Shown: piece after piece, positions 1-7,488 of the stretch
Layout: the number at the start of each line of letters is the position of its first letter
Numbering within the stretch: the first letter of the stretch is position 1
Translations under genes and position numbers: made by a program
The notes under the pieces: model-generated
What the model was told of the DNA's origin: nothing
What the model saw: only the letters and a program-made list of their open reading frames with translations
Database searches by the model: none
From: an uncultured Planktomarina sp.
GTDB lineage: Bacteria > Pseudomonadota > Alphaproteobacteria > Rhodobacterales > Rhodobacteraceae
Direction: 5' to 3'
Assembly: GCA_943788425.1 (NCBI GenBank)
Contig: CALSQF010000002.1
Location: forward strand, 1 to 64,000
Length of the DNA: 64,000 nt

Positions 1-1501
1 GCAGGCCCAAAACGACAGAGACCAATGTAATGGCCAAAAGCACAAGCACGATGGGCGAGAAAATATAATCAATCCCCTCAAAAAATCCTTTGCGGAAGCG
101 GGATTGGGCGATTTGAATGGCTTGGTTTGCATAGGTTTCTGCTGGATTGGACAGAACAAAACCAATCAAAAAAGCAGGGCGCGACCAGTCAAAGCGGCGC
201 ATCAAAATTCCAAGAAAGCCAATGGCAAAAAGCGCCACAAGGTCCATCAGGTTTTGTCCAGATTGAAAGGCCGCGAAGCTAATGATCATGAACAAGAAAG
301 GCGCCAATAAAACAAAGCGGATGGTTGTGAGCTTGGCGATCCCGCCTGAGGCTGCAATGCAAAGCACTGTGCCCACGACATTCGCCAGTGCAAGCAGCCA
401 AACGATGGCATAGGTAATGTCGAGATTGTTTTTCAGCATGGCCGGTCCGACCTCAATCTGACCTGATCCCAGCAGGGCAATTGCGCCAATAAAGATTGCC
501 ATCGAGCCAGACCCAGGAATGCCGAACAGTAAGGTCGGCACAAGGCCACCCCCCTCTTTGGCATTGTTTGAGCTTTCAGGCCCGATCACGCCGCGCACAT
601 CACCTTTGCCGAAATTGGACTTGTCTTTGCTGGTTTGCACCGTGTGCCCATAGGCAATCCAATCCACAACCGAGCCGCCAAGACCCGGGATCACACCCAC
701 AATCACACCGATGATGGAACAGCGCACGGAAAGCCAAATATTGGCAAACCAATCTTTGATCCCTGCGATCCAACCGCCACCGATCTGCGCCTCCTGGCTG
801 ATGGCGCGGTCATTACGCAGCAGGGTGATAATTTCAGGAATTGCGAAAATGCCAAGGCCTACAATTACCAATTTCAGACCGTCGACAAGATAGGGAAAAT
901 CGTAAGAGGACATGCGCAAATCACCAGAAGAAGCCCCTTCTCCAATGGTGCCAATCAACATGCCCAGACCCGCCGCAACAATGCCCTTGATGGCCACACG
1001 CCCAGCCAAAATACCAACCATTGAAAGGCCAAAAATCGTAATCATCAACAGCTCTGGCGTGCGAAATTCCAAAACGATGGGCCGGGCGACCAAAATAAAG
1101 ACCGTCAAAAAACTTGCGCCAACCAATCCGCCAAAAAGCGATGATGCAAAGGCCGCCGAGAGCGCCCGCGCCGCCTTGCCCTTTTGCGCCATCGGGAAGC
1201 CGTCCAAGACAGTGGCTTGTGACGCGGAAGAGCCTGGAATACCCATCAAAACAGAGGCGAAAGTATCAGAGGTTGGCACAACCGCCACCATACCAATCAT
1301 CAAAGCAAGGCCTAAGATCGGATCCATGCCAAACATGAAGGGCAGCAAGAGCGACAGGCCCGCGATGCCGCCGAGACCGGGAAAGACGCCGATGCACAGC
1401 CCCATGAGCACACCAAGAACCAAATATCCCAGAACAACCGGCTGCAGGATAAGTGCCCAAGCCTCGCCGAAGGCGGGCAAGGCCTCCATGATAACTTCCA
1501 A
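1..1501 (-). CDS. tctA: TctA-family large permease subunit, copy 1 (3' end outside window)
   Basis: This is the large membrane subunit of a tripartite tricarboxylate transporter, which moves the substrate delivered by the periplasmic TctC protein using an ion gradient. About 500 codons are present and the reading frame is open to the window edge. Family-typical glycine/proline-rich motifs occur early (FPGLGG, LLLPFMFGMDP) and midway (GVIPGLGGSVVDWIAYGHT, PESSNNAKEGG, LFGIPGSG). The start is chosen at a TTG eight bases after GGGAGG; this TTG is conserved in the second copy, while an ATG four codons downstream (1489) is the alternative. It lies 70 bases downstream of tctC, separated from it by a hairpin. 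The window ends near the point where the second copy continues into a TctB domain, so this gene may also be a tctA-tctB fusion. Unlike copy 2 it has no frameshift. Confidence 0.9.
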   Translation of the reverse strand, partial: MEVIMEALPAFGEAWALILQPVVLGYLVLGVLMGLCIGVFPGLGGIAGLSLLLPFMFGMDPILGLALMIGMVAVVPTSDTFASVLMGIPGSSASQATVLDGFPMAQKGKAARALSAAFASSLFGGLVGASFLTVFILVARPIVLEFRTPELLMITIFGLSMVGILAGRVAIKGIVAAGLGMLIGTIGEGASSGDLRMSSYDFPYLVDGLKLVIVGLGIFAIPEIITLLRNDRAISQEAQIGGGWIAGIKDWFANIWLSVRCSIIGVIVGVIPGLGGSVVDWIAYGHTVQTSKDKSNFGKGDVRGVIGPESSNNAKEGGGLVPTLLFGIPGSGSMAIFIGAIALLGSGQIEVGPAMLKNNLDITYAIVWLLALANVVGTVLCIAASGGIAKLTTIRFVLLAPFLFMIISFAAFQSGQNLMDLVALFAIGFLGILMRRFDWSRPAFLIGFVLSNPAETYANQAIQIAQSRFRKGFFEGIDYIFSPIVLVLLAITLVSVVLGL

Positions 1502-1530
1502 GACAATATCCTCCCACTTTCCTTATAAAA

Positions 1531-1559
1531 ACGCCCCACCTATCTTGAGTGGGGCGTTC
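1531..1559 (-). terminator. Hairpin with T-run between tctC and tctA (copy 1)
   Basis: Read on the minus strand, a perfect 10-bp stem AACGCCCCAC / GTGGGGCGTT with a 9-base loop is followed by TTTTTAT. It sits just after the tctC stop and before the tctA ribosome binding site. It looks like an intrinsic terminator that lets only part of the transcription continue into the permease gene. The same structure is present in the duplicate at 62673-62701. Confidence 0.8.
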
Positions 1560-1571
1560 TAGAAGAAAAGC

Positions 1572-2678
1572 TTAGTTTAGAGAAACACCGTATTTTTCTT
1601 GTAGCCAATTCACAATGAAGGCTTTGGCATCAGGGCTCACATTTGTGCCACTTGCTTTGGCAGCTTCGGCCGCGGCCCCGGTCATCTGCGGGTATTTGCC
1701 CAAACGCTTGCCCGAAATTTCTGCAAAATCAGCACGCGCTTTTACAGCTTCAAATGCCGCCGTATAGGTCACCATGGCATCCGCCGTTGCGCCTCTTGGC
1801 AAGAACACCATTTTTTGAGCCGGGAAGCCTGCAATGAAGAAGGCTTTCCAAGCATCCCATTTTTCGCCAGAGGTTTCACAACCATCGGTTGCTTCGCAAA
1901 CTTCTTTGAAGGTTGGAATCTCCGGGAATGTGGGGTCGCGAACGATATCGCCCGCATCGCTCAAAGCACCCCAAGTCATCATTGGCACGGCTGTACCAGC
2001 CTCAACCAATGGTGTCACGCCGGACAAATAGGAAGAGGAGGTTTGATAATCGATATTCGCCTCGCCCCGTTCAAACATCAAACGCCCGTCACCGCGGCCT
2101 TTGATGCCCATGACGCTTTCAACGTTCAGACCCAGCATTTCCCAAGCCAATGTCGGGACCAAGTCAAGACGCGTGGCACCTTGGTTGCCATAGATGAAGT
2201 CTGTGTCTTTCAGACCAGAGGCATCCAAGCCGTCCATTTTGGCCGCAAGCTCAGGTGGAAGATAAGCCACGCCGCCTGTTCCAGAGGCCAAAACCACATT
2301 CCAATCGGCATAGTCGAATTTCACCCGCGGGTCGCCCAGCAAGAATGGAAATTGTGTTGAACCGGAGGAGCCGAAAATGAGCGTGCCGTCATCATATTCT
2401 TGCTCATGGAAATAGTTGGCACCTTTGGTTGAGCCCGCACCTGGCATGAATTTTACGACAACAGTCGGCTGGCCTGGCAAAGCTTCCGACAGCAAAGGCG
2501 CATAAAAATTTGCCCATTTGGCAGAGCCACCGGTTTCCGAAAACGGAATGATCCACTCAACAGTCTTGCCTGTCAGGTCAATCCCATGGCCGCCTGCATT
2601 GGCTTGAAGGCCAAAGGTGGCCGTCGCTGCAGCCACAAGGCCCATAGCCATGCGGCGTGTTGTTTTAAGTGTAGACAT
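1572..2678 (-). CDS. tctC: TctC-type periplasmic substrate-binding protein, copy 1
   Basis: This is the periplasmic binding protein of a tripartite tricarboxylate transporter (Bug/TctC family). Its 368 residues exceed the roughly 320 usual for the family. A signal peptide with twin arginines (MSTLKTTRRMAMGL) ends near LQANAGG. Family features include the PFSETGGSAKWAN entry loop, FMPGAGSTKGANYF and the central QGATRLDL segment. Two cysteines in CEATDGCETSG could form a disulfide bond. The start has a strong GGGAGG seven bases upstream. It is divergent from tctD and followed by a hairpin and tctA. A near-identical paralogue lies at 62715-63821. The exact substrate cannot be read from the sequence; a di- or tricarboxylate is inferred from the family and from the TcuA/PrpF genes beside the second copy. 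Confidence 0.92.
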   Translation of the reverse strand: MSTLKTTRRMAMGLVAAATATFGLQANAGGHGIDLTGKTVEWIIPFSETGGSAKWANFYAPLLSEALPGQPTVVVKFMPGAGSTKGANYFHEQEYDDGTLIFGSSGSTQFPFLLGDPRVKFDYADWNVVLASGTGGVAYLPPELAAKMDGLDASGLKDTDFIYGNQGATRLDLVPTLAWEMLGLNVESVMGIKGRGDGRLMFERGEANIDYQTSSSYLSGVTPLVEAGTAVPMMTWGALSDAGDIVRDPTFPEIPTFKEVCEATDGCETSGEKWDAWKAFFIAGFPAQKMVFLPRGATADAMVTYTAAFEAVKARADFAEISGKRLGKYPQMTGAAAEAAKASGTNVSPDAKAFIVNWLQEKYGVSLN

Positions 2679-2777
2679 TAAATCCTCCCAGATTTTTTTA
2701 ACGCGTCAGAAGCCGCGTAATTGGAATCATATTGAGGCATAAACCCCAGGTTGATGCTTGCTGTGTAATCTGCGAAG

Positions 2778-2795
2778 CTTTCATGAAACTTTCAC
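2778..2795 (+). promoter_or_regulatory. 11-bp-spaced direct repeat (OmpR/PhoB-type box) upstream of tctD
   Basis: Two heptamers, CTTTCAT and CTTTCAC, are separated by GAAA. This is the 7+4+7 layout recognised by OmpR/PhoB-family response regulators and close to a Pho box. It lies 17 bases upstream of the tctD start in the tctC/tctD divergent region. The duplicate locus carries three units (63921-63949). Binding by TctD itself is inference. Confidence 0.6.
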
Positions 2796-2812
2796 GGATC
2801 GGAAAAACAGCA

Positions 2813-3487
2813 ATGCGAATTACGCTTGTTGAAGACAATATCAGCCTGTCAAAAGGCATAACCTATCGTTTGGAAGATGCAGGCCATTCTGTGGATGCGA
2901 TTGCCAATGGCGATGAGGCGCAAGACTATCTTGTTGCAGATGGAGCTGATCTTGTGATCCTCGACATCAACCTGCCGGGCGTGAATGGGCTGGATTTGCT
3001 GTCACAAATGCGCAAACGCGGCGATGCGCGGCCCGTGATCTTGCTAACCGCCCGTGCGGAAACGCAAGACCGGGTCAAAGGATTGGATGCCGGGGCGGAT
3101 GATTATTTGATCAAGCCCTTCGAGATGGCGGAGTTGGAGGCACGGGTTCGCGCCCTCCTGCGCCGCCGGGCTATTCCACAGCAAAAACTGCGCAAAATTG
3201 GTTCTTTGCATTACGATCCAAATGCGCGGCAATTGTTTGATGGCGAAACCGCTTTGGAGATTCCGCGCCGAGAAATGTCGGTCTTTGAATGCCTGCTGAG
3301 TGCGGACGGACGGCTTGTATCCAAAAGCGCAATGCTCGATCACGTCTACGGCGTCGGGGCTGATATTGAGGAAAAAGTCGTCGAAGTTTATATCTCACGG
3401 CTCCGCCAAAGACTGAAAGATCACGGTGTTTTGATCCAAGCGCGACGTGGATTGGGATATCACATCACGGTGCAGGAGAGCGCATGA
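2813..3487 (+). CDS. tctD: TctD-like OmpR-family response regulator
   Basis: This is a DNA-binding response regulator of 224 residues. The receiver domain starts at MRITLVEDN, with the acidic pair in VEDN, the phospho-acceptor aspartate in LVILDINLPG and the conserved lysine in DDYLIKPFE. A winged-helix OmpR effector domain follows, ending GLGYHITV. I chose the ATG at 2813 rather than an in-frame start at 2732, because the receiver fold begins there and the longer start would place the direct-repeat operator inside the gene. The duplicate begins with GTG at the equivalent place. The stop overlaps the tctE start by ATGA, so the two are translationally coupled. It probably activates the divergent tctC-tctA operon when the substrate is present. 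Confidence 0.9.
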   Translation: MRITLVEDNISLSKGITYRLEDAGHSVDAIANGDEAQDYLVADGADLVILDINLPGVNGLDLLSQMRKRGDARPVILLTARAETQDRVKGLDAGADDYLIKPFEMAELEARVRALLRRRAIPQQKLRKIGSLHYDPNARQLFDGETALEIPRREMSVFECLLSADGRLVSKSAMLDHVYGVGADIEEKVVEVYISRLRQRLKDHGVLIQARRGLGYHITVQESA

Positions 3488-4851
3488 AACCCAGCTCTTT
3501 GAGGGCCCGACTGACATTGATCATCCTGCCCCCTCTGCTCATCATTTCGCTGATTGCCGGTGCTTGGCAGTTCCACAATACGACCCTGCGGGCCGAAAGC
3601 ATCTTTGACAAAGGCTTGCTCTCCGCCGCAATTGCGATATCGCGCGACGTTGCGCTGTCGGATGGGGACGCCATTAGCCCCTCGACCCGTCGCCTGCTGG
3701 CCGATACCTCTGGCGGCACGATATTTTATCATGTGTTTGCTCCCGACGGTGTGTTTGTCACAGGCTATTCCACCCCACCGGTCTTACCGAGTATGGCCCC
3801 CAAAGGGGCCACAGATCCTTTTTACTACAACAGTGTCTATCAGGGCGAAAATGTGCGGGTTCTGCGCTTCCAAGATGTGACCTTGGTCAGCGGCATTGCC
3901 GGAATTTTCAACATCACCGTGTGGCAAAACGCGAGCGTGCGCAGCAGCTTTGTGCGCAATGTCTTGTCGCGCTCCTTTGCAGTGATTGCCGCACTGGTGA
4001 TGAGCGTTGCCATTGTTGTGTGGTTCGGGGTGCGGTTGGGGCTGCGCCCGCTTTTAGAGCTTGAGCGCGCCATTGCAAAGCGCACGCCAAGCGAATTGGA
4101 GCCGATCCGCAGGGCTGTCCCAACCGAGGCTCAGGGGCTGGTGACCACTTTAAATGGTCTATTAAATAGGGTGTCCCGGCGCATCAGCTCGAAAGACGAA
4201 TTCATCTCTAACGCGGCCCATCAGCTGCGCAACCCTATGGCGGGTGTCCTTGCGCTGGCCGAAGCGGTCACCACAGCACCAAACCCGCAAACCGCGCAGA
4301 AGCGCAGCGCTGAGCTCTTGCAAGCCGCGCGCGAGGCCAGCGATTTGACCAATAAGCTGTTGTCCTTTGAACGCGCAAGTGGCACCGATGTCTCGCAAAC
4401 CGGCCGCCCAATGGATCTGAACCAGCTTATCGCCCATGCCGTCAGCACCTTTGAGCAAAACCACCCAAAGGCCAGCTTAACAGTCACCCAAGATCTGCCG
4501 CGCGAAAGCCTCTTGATTCAGGCCGATCAAACCATGCTCCAAGAGGCTGTTTTAAATATCTTCAGCAATTGTTTGGTGCATGGCGGGCCAAAGCTGACGC
4601 GAATTTGGGTCACACTCCGCAAGAACGGCGCCGGGGCGGAAATGCTCATCCAAGACGATGGCATTGGAATACCCGAGGATCGCCACATCGAGGCGCTGAG
4701 CCGTTTTTCACAGGCCGGCGGCGGCCCTGGCAGCGGGCTTGGCCTCGCCATTGCGGCCCGTGTGATGAAAAATCATGGCGGGCAGTTGAGCATCCTGCCC
4801 TCCCCCCGTGGCGCTAAAATCAAGCTGAGCTTTTCTTTGCTGGACATATGA
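3484..4851 (+). CDS. tctE: TctE-like membrane sensor histidine kinase
   Basis: This is a sensor kinase of 455 residues and the partner of the preceding response regulator. An N-terminal membrane helix (residues about 10-28) is followed by a periplasmic domain of the TctE N-terminal type, a second helix (about 165-185) and a HAMP-like linker. The dimerisation/phosphoacceptor helix carries the histidine in SNAAHQLRNPMAG. The ATPase domain has the N box (NIFSNCLVHGG), DDGIGIP and the GSGLGLAIA box. It overlaps tctD by four bases (ATGA). The ORF ends only 27 bases before the terminal repeat of an IS3 element, and nothing suggests truncation. It likely senses the same carboxylate that TctC carries. 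Confidence 0.9.
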   Translation: MKPSSLRARLTLIILPPLLIISLIAGAWQFHNTTLRAESIFDKGLLSAAIAISRDVALSDGDAISPSTRRLLADTSGGTIFYHVFAPDGVFVTGYSTPPVLPSMAPKGATDPFYYNSVYQGENVRVLRFQDVTLVSGIAGIFNITVWQNASVRSSFVRNVLSRSFAVIAALVMSVAIVVWFGVRLGLRPLLELERAIAKRTPSELEPIRRAVPTEAQGLVTTLNGLLNRVSRRISSKDEFISNAAHQLRNPMAGVLALAEAVTTAPNPQTAQKRSAELLQAAREASDLTNKLLSFERASGTDVSQTGRPMDLNQLIAHAVSTFEQNHPKASLTVTQDLPRESLLIQADQTMLQEAVLNIFSNCLVHGGPKLTRIWVTLRKNGAGAEMLIQDDGIGIPEDRHIEALSRFSQAGGGPGSGLGLAIAARVMKNHGGQLSILPSPRGAKIKLSFSLLDI

Positions 4852-4888
4852 ACCTCTGACATGACCAATTTGCAGCCTGTCTAGCCCC

Positions 4889-5757
4889 CTATACTCGCCC
4901 ATTGATTTTTGGTTTCTCTAATAAGGTTTCTGGGACGGGTGGGCGCATGTTTAATGCGTGATGAGGTCTGATCTGGTTGTATTGCCTGAGCCAAACATTG
5001 ATAGCGACCTGGGCTTGCCGTGTGGTGTGGAACCATTCAGCGTTTAGCACTTCTTTTCGCAAGGTGCCGTTAAAGCGTTCGTTGTATCCATTTTCCCAAG
5101 GGCTGCCCGGATAGATTTGCATTGGTTTGATACCGATCCTCTTCAGCCAGTCCTGTAGATGCGTGGCAATGAACTCGGGTCCGTTGTCAGAGCGAATAAA
5201 CTCTGGCTTGCCGTGTTTCATAAACAGTGGGTGCAATGCGTCCAAAACATCGTTCGCATTCATTTTGGGTCGCACTGCCACGCAGAGCGCTTGACGGGTA
5301 TATTCATCTAGAACCGTCAGCATTTTATAGCTACGCCCATTGCTAAGCTTATCGTGCACAAAGTCGATCGCCCAAATATGGTTGGGATGTGTGGGCCGCA
5401 ACCTGATGATGGAGCTGTCTTTGTGATAAAGCCGTTTGCGCTTCTTGTGCCGACGCGGCAGCTGCAAACCCTCCTCACCCCAGAGGCGCTCGATCCTCTT
5501 GTGGTTAACACGCCAGCCTTCCATGCGCAGCAGGGCTGTGACTTTCCTATAACCATACCACCCATACTGCTTGGCCAGCCGGATCATCGCCAAGCGTAGT
5601 TTGGTATCATCTACTTGTTTGGCTTGATAGCGCAGACTTGAGCGGGCTACATCCAGAACAGCGCAAGCACGCCGCTCAGAAATATCCAGCTTTTGACGCG
5701 TATGAATAACAGCCTGACGAAGCTGAGCCCGCGTCAGGCCCGCGGCTTTAGATGATC
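4889..5757 (-). CDS. IS3-family transposase OrfB (DDE catalytic domain)
   Basis: This is the catalytic part of the IS3-family transposase, expected to be made as an OrfAB fusion by -1 frameshifting from orfA. The frame is open from about 5757, where a TGA in this frame closes it, so slippage should occur between about 5744 and 5757 within the last codons of orfA, near CTAAAG. A rve/DDE integrase domain shows aspartates in AIDFVHD and IRSDNGPEF and the glutamate in NGYNERFNG. An HTH_21-like segment precedes it (YGWYGYRKVTALLRMEGW). An internal TTG at 5593 could start a shorter product. No stop codons interrupt the frame. Confidence 0.87.
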
Positions 5758-6021
5758 AAGGCTCTCCTTCAGGATCACCTTGTCTAACTGCAAGTCAGCG
5801 ACGATCTTCTTCAAGCGCTCGTTTTCTTTCTTGAGCGATTTCATCTCTGAAACCTGTGAACGAGAAAGGCCTCCAAACTTCTTACGCCAGTAATAATAAC
5901 TCTTATCTGAAATCCCAGCTTTGCGACACGCACTCACAACGTCCAAACCATCGTGCAAATGAACATCAATCTCGCGCAATAACTTCAACACATCTTCATC
6001 AGAATAACGCTTCCGAGCCAT
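5734..6021 (-). CDS. IS3-family transposase OrfA
   Basis: This is the 95-residue DNA-binding subunit. It has a helix-turn-helix around VVSACRKAGISDKSYYYWRK followed by a leucine-zipper-like coiled coil (LKKENERLKKIVADLQLDK). The start MARKRYSDED is preceded by a plausible AGGGAGTAAGG ribosome site. Its final codons overlap the orfB frame, as expected for programmed frameshifting. Closely related 5' ends of this gene persist as fragments elsewhere in the window. Confidence 0.87.
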   Translation of the reverse strand: MARKRYSDEDVLKLLREIDVHLHDGLDVVSACRKAGISDKSYYYWRKKFGGLSRSQVSEMKSLKKENERLKKIVADLQLDKVILKESLDHLKPRA

Positions 6022-6079
6022 GTTTCCTTACTCCCTATGCCAAAATATACTGGCACAGTTCTAGGGGGCTAAGACATTG

Positions 6080-6434
6080 TCACGACTCAGCGAGAGCAGC
6101 GGCGCGGTTCAGCTTAAAATTGAGGCGTGAGTAGAGCTGGCGTTCCTGATTGAAATGGTTGTGGACTGAAGAGTGAACGGCCGCGAACGTCTGCAAACAT
6201 CGGACCAAATCTATTTCATCAAAATCGAACTGTTTCATGGCTGCGATCGATACCTCGTTCGTGCAAAAGATCTTCCACATTACGGAGTGAGACCAGAAAA
6301 CGAACATAAAGCATCACAGCCAGACGGATGATCTCTGGGTTCGTTTTAAAGTACCTGAATGGTGAGACTTTTATCATTCAGCAAGCCTACGAAACCACCC
6401 TGCACGGCTCAAGTTCGTTTTGTCTGACAGTGCC
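6080..6434 (-). mobile_element. Internally deleted IS6-family transposase remnant
   Basis: Read on the minus strand, a terminal repeat GGCACTGTCAGACAAA (6419-6434) precedes a transposase start with the IS6-typical segments RYFKTNPEIIRLAVMLYV and LRNVEDLLHERGIDRSHETV. The frame then jumps to the C-terminal IS6 signature (HNHFNQERQLYSRLNFKLN). Most of the catalytic domain is missing, so the element is dead by itself. The intact IS3 copy lies immediately to its left and probably removed its other end. Confidence 0.8.
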
Positions 6435-6458
6435 CGACCAACTCACCCTGCCAGCTCG

Positions 6459-6483
6459 AGTCAAGTTTTGGTCTAACATTGCC
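6459..6483 (-). repeat. Second IS6-like terminal repeat
   Basis: Read on the minus strand, GGCAATGTTAGACCAAAACT resembles the IS6-type end 49 bases away and the end at 20464-20481. It suggests a second, older IS6-family event at this junction with the following operon. Confidence 0.5.
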
Positions 6484-6497
6484 TATGAAGTGCTTTG

Positions 6498-7478
6498 TTA
6501 AGGGTGGTACAAACCCGCGTTTTTTGCCCTTAGCTGCGTCAAAGCCAAAACTGTGTCTATTGTGGGTGTCGCGGTCTTCGTTAGCGCTCCGAGCTCCTGC
6601 ACGGACTTAACTAGCGCATCTATTTCCATTGGACGACCCTGATCCAAATCCTGCCACATAGACGTGCGATGCGCGCCAACGGCCGCGCCGCCATCAATGC
6701 GTCTCTCAACATCAATCGGAAATTTCACACCAAGCTTTTCCGCAATTTCCTGCGCTTCAACCATCATCCCACGCGCCACCGCTCGTGTGCCGGGATCGGT
6801 GCAAAGAACATCAAGCGTAGCGTGCGTGAGGGCGGAAATTGGGTTGAACGACAAATTCCCCCATAGCTTTACCCAGATTTCGTCACGCAATTTGGAACGC
6901 ACAGGCGCTTTCAGCCCTGCCGCCATCAATGCTTTAGACAAAGCGACAGCTCTATCGGATTTAGACCCATCCGGCTCGCCAAGCGAAAAACGATTGCCCT
7001 CGATGTGTTTAATTACACCTGGCTCAATCACTTCTGCAGCAGGATAGACTACACAGCCCAGCACCTTGTCAGGCCCAAAGCCATTCCACTGCGCATCACC
7101 GGGATCAACAGAGGCAAGCCGTGTGCCTTCAAGCACGCCACCGACACCATAGAAATACCACCAAGGCACACCGTTAACTCCAGAAACAATGGTGGTGTTT
7201 GGTCCAATAAGAGGCGCCATTTTGGGCACCACAGCAGGAACAGAATGCGACTTGAGCGTCACGATGATGTAGTCCTGCACCCCAAGGTCTTCGGGATCAT
7301 TAGATGCAGTCGGGGTAACAGTCGTCTCGCCAGTTTCTTCGACCAAGCGCAACCCATTGGATTTCATCGCAGCCAAATGCGGGCCGCGGGCGACAAGGCT
7401 CACATCGGCCCCGGCTTCTGCTAACTTGACGCCCATATATCCGCCGATCGCTCCTGCACCAAAAACACATATTCTCAT
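6498..7478 (-). CDS. PanE/ApbA-family 2-oxoacid reductase (ketopantoate reductase-like)
   Basis: This is an NADPH-dependent reductase of 326 residues in the 2-dehydropantoate 2-reductase family. The N-terminal Rossmann motif is ICVFGAGAIGGYMGVKLAEA. The C-terminal domain carries the family lysine in VKLWGNLSFNPISALT and ends in the YHPSM-like region (NAGLYHP). It is the last gene of an operon with TTT genes and an acyl-CoA ligase, and starts 10 bases after the ligase stop behind GAGGAGG. That setting suggests it reduces a 2-oxoacid derived from the imported substrate rather than serving pantothenate synthesis. This is inference: the family contains many enzymes of unknown specificity. Confidence 0.85.
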   Translation of the reverse strand: MRICVFGAGAIGGYMGVKLAEAGADVSLVARGPHLAAMKSNGLRLVEETGETTVTPTASNDPEDLGVQDYIIVTLKSHSVPAVVPKMAPLIGPNTTIVSGVNGVPWWYFYGVGGVLEGTRLASVDPGDAQWNGFGPDKVLGCVVYPAAEVIEPGVIKHIEGNRFSLGEPDGSKSDRAVALSKALMAAGLKAPVRSKLRDEIWVKLWGNLSFNPISALTHATLDVLCTDPGTRAVARGMMVEAQEIAEKLGVKFPIDVERRIDGGAAVGAHRTSMWQDLDQGRPMEIDALVKSVQELGALTKTATPTIDTVLALTQLRAKNAGLYHP

Positions 7479-7488
7479 TGGAACCTCC

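Larger units (their letters stand above)
1..2830. repeat. Long direct repeat, copy 1 (tctA-tctC-tctD start)
   Basis: This stretch matches about 61143-64000 in the same orientation at an offset of about 61.14 kb. It covers the 3' part of tctA, the tctC gene, the divergent promoter and the first codons of tctD. The two TctC proteins differ at about 16 of 368 positions by eye, and third-codon-position changes are scattered throughout, so this is an old duplication rather than an assembly duplicate. The left end of the repeat lies outside the window. Confidence 0.9.
4878..6076 (-). mobile_element. Complete IS3-family insertion sequence (IS407-group-like)
   Basis: The element is about 1.2 kb, bounded by imperfect inverted repeats: TGTCTAGCCCCCTA at the left and, read inward, TGTCTTAGCCCCCTA at the right. 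It has TG...CA ends as expected for IS3. It carries orfA and orfB in the usual -1 arrangement with an intact catalytic triad, so it may be active. No clear target duplication is visible. Two decayed copies of its orfA end lie at 28898-29040 and 34032-34170, starting at the same TGTCTT, which fixes the true end. It is inserted next to an IS6-family remnant. Confidence 0.88.

Noticed and set aside
912..1562. Long plus-strand open frame opposite tctA (and similar frames at 55795-56691 and 635-1024)
   Set aside because: These are antisense shadows of GC-rich membrane-protein or flavoprotein genes. They lack ribosome sites and domain patterns, and the minus-strand genes are clearly real.
2778..2795. 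A genuine Pho box under PhoB control
   Set aside because: The layout fits, but the heptamers are CTTTCAT rather than CTGTCAT and the nearby genes concern carboxylates. TctD itself is the more economical binder, so it was kept only as an OmpR-type box.
2732..2812. N-terminal extension of the first TctD
   Set aside because: The receiver domain begins at 2813, and the duplicate has its GTG at the same place. The extension would also contain the direct-repeat operator.
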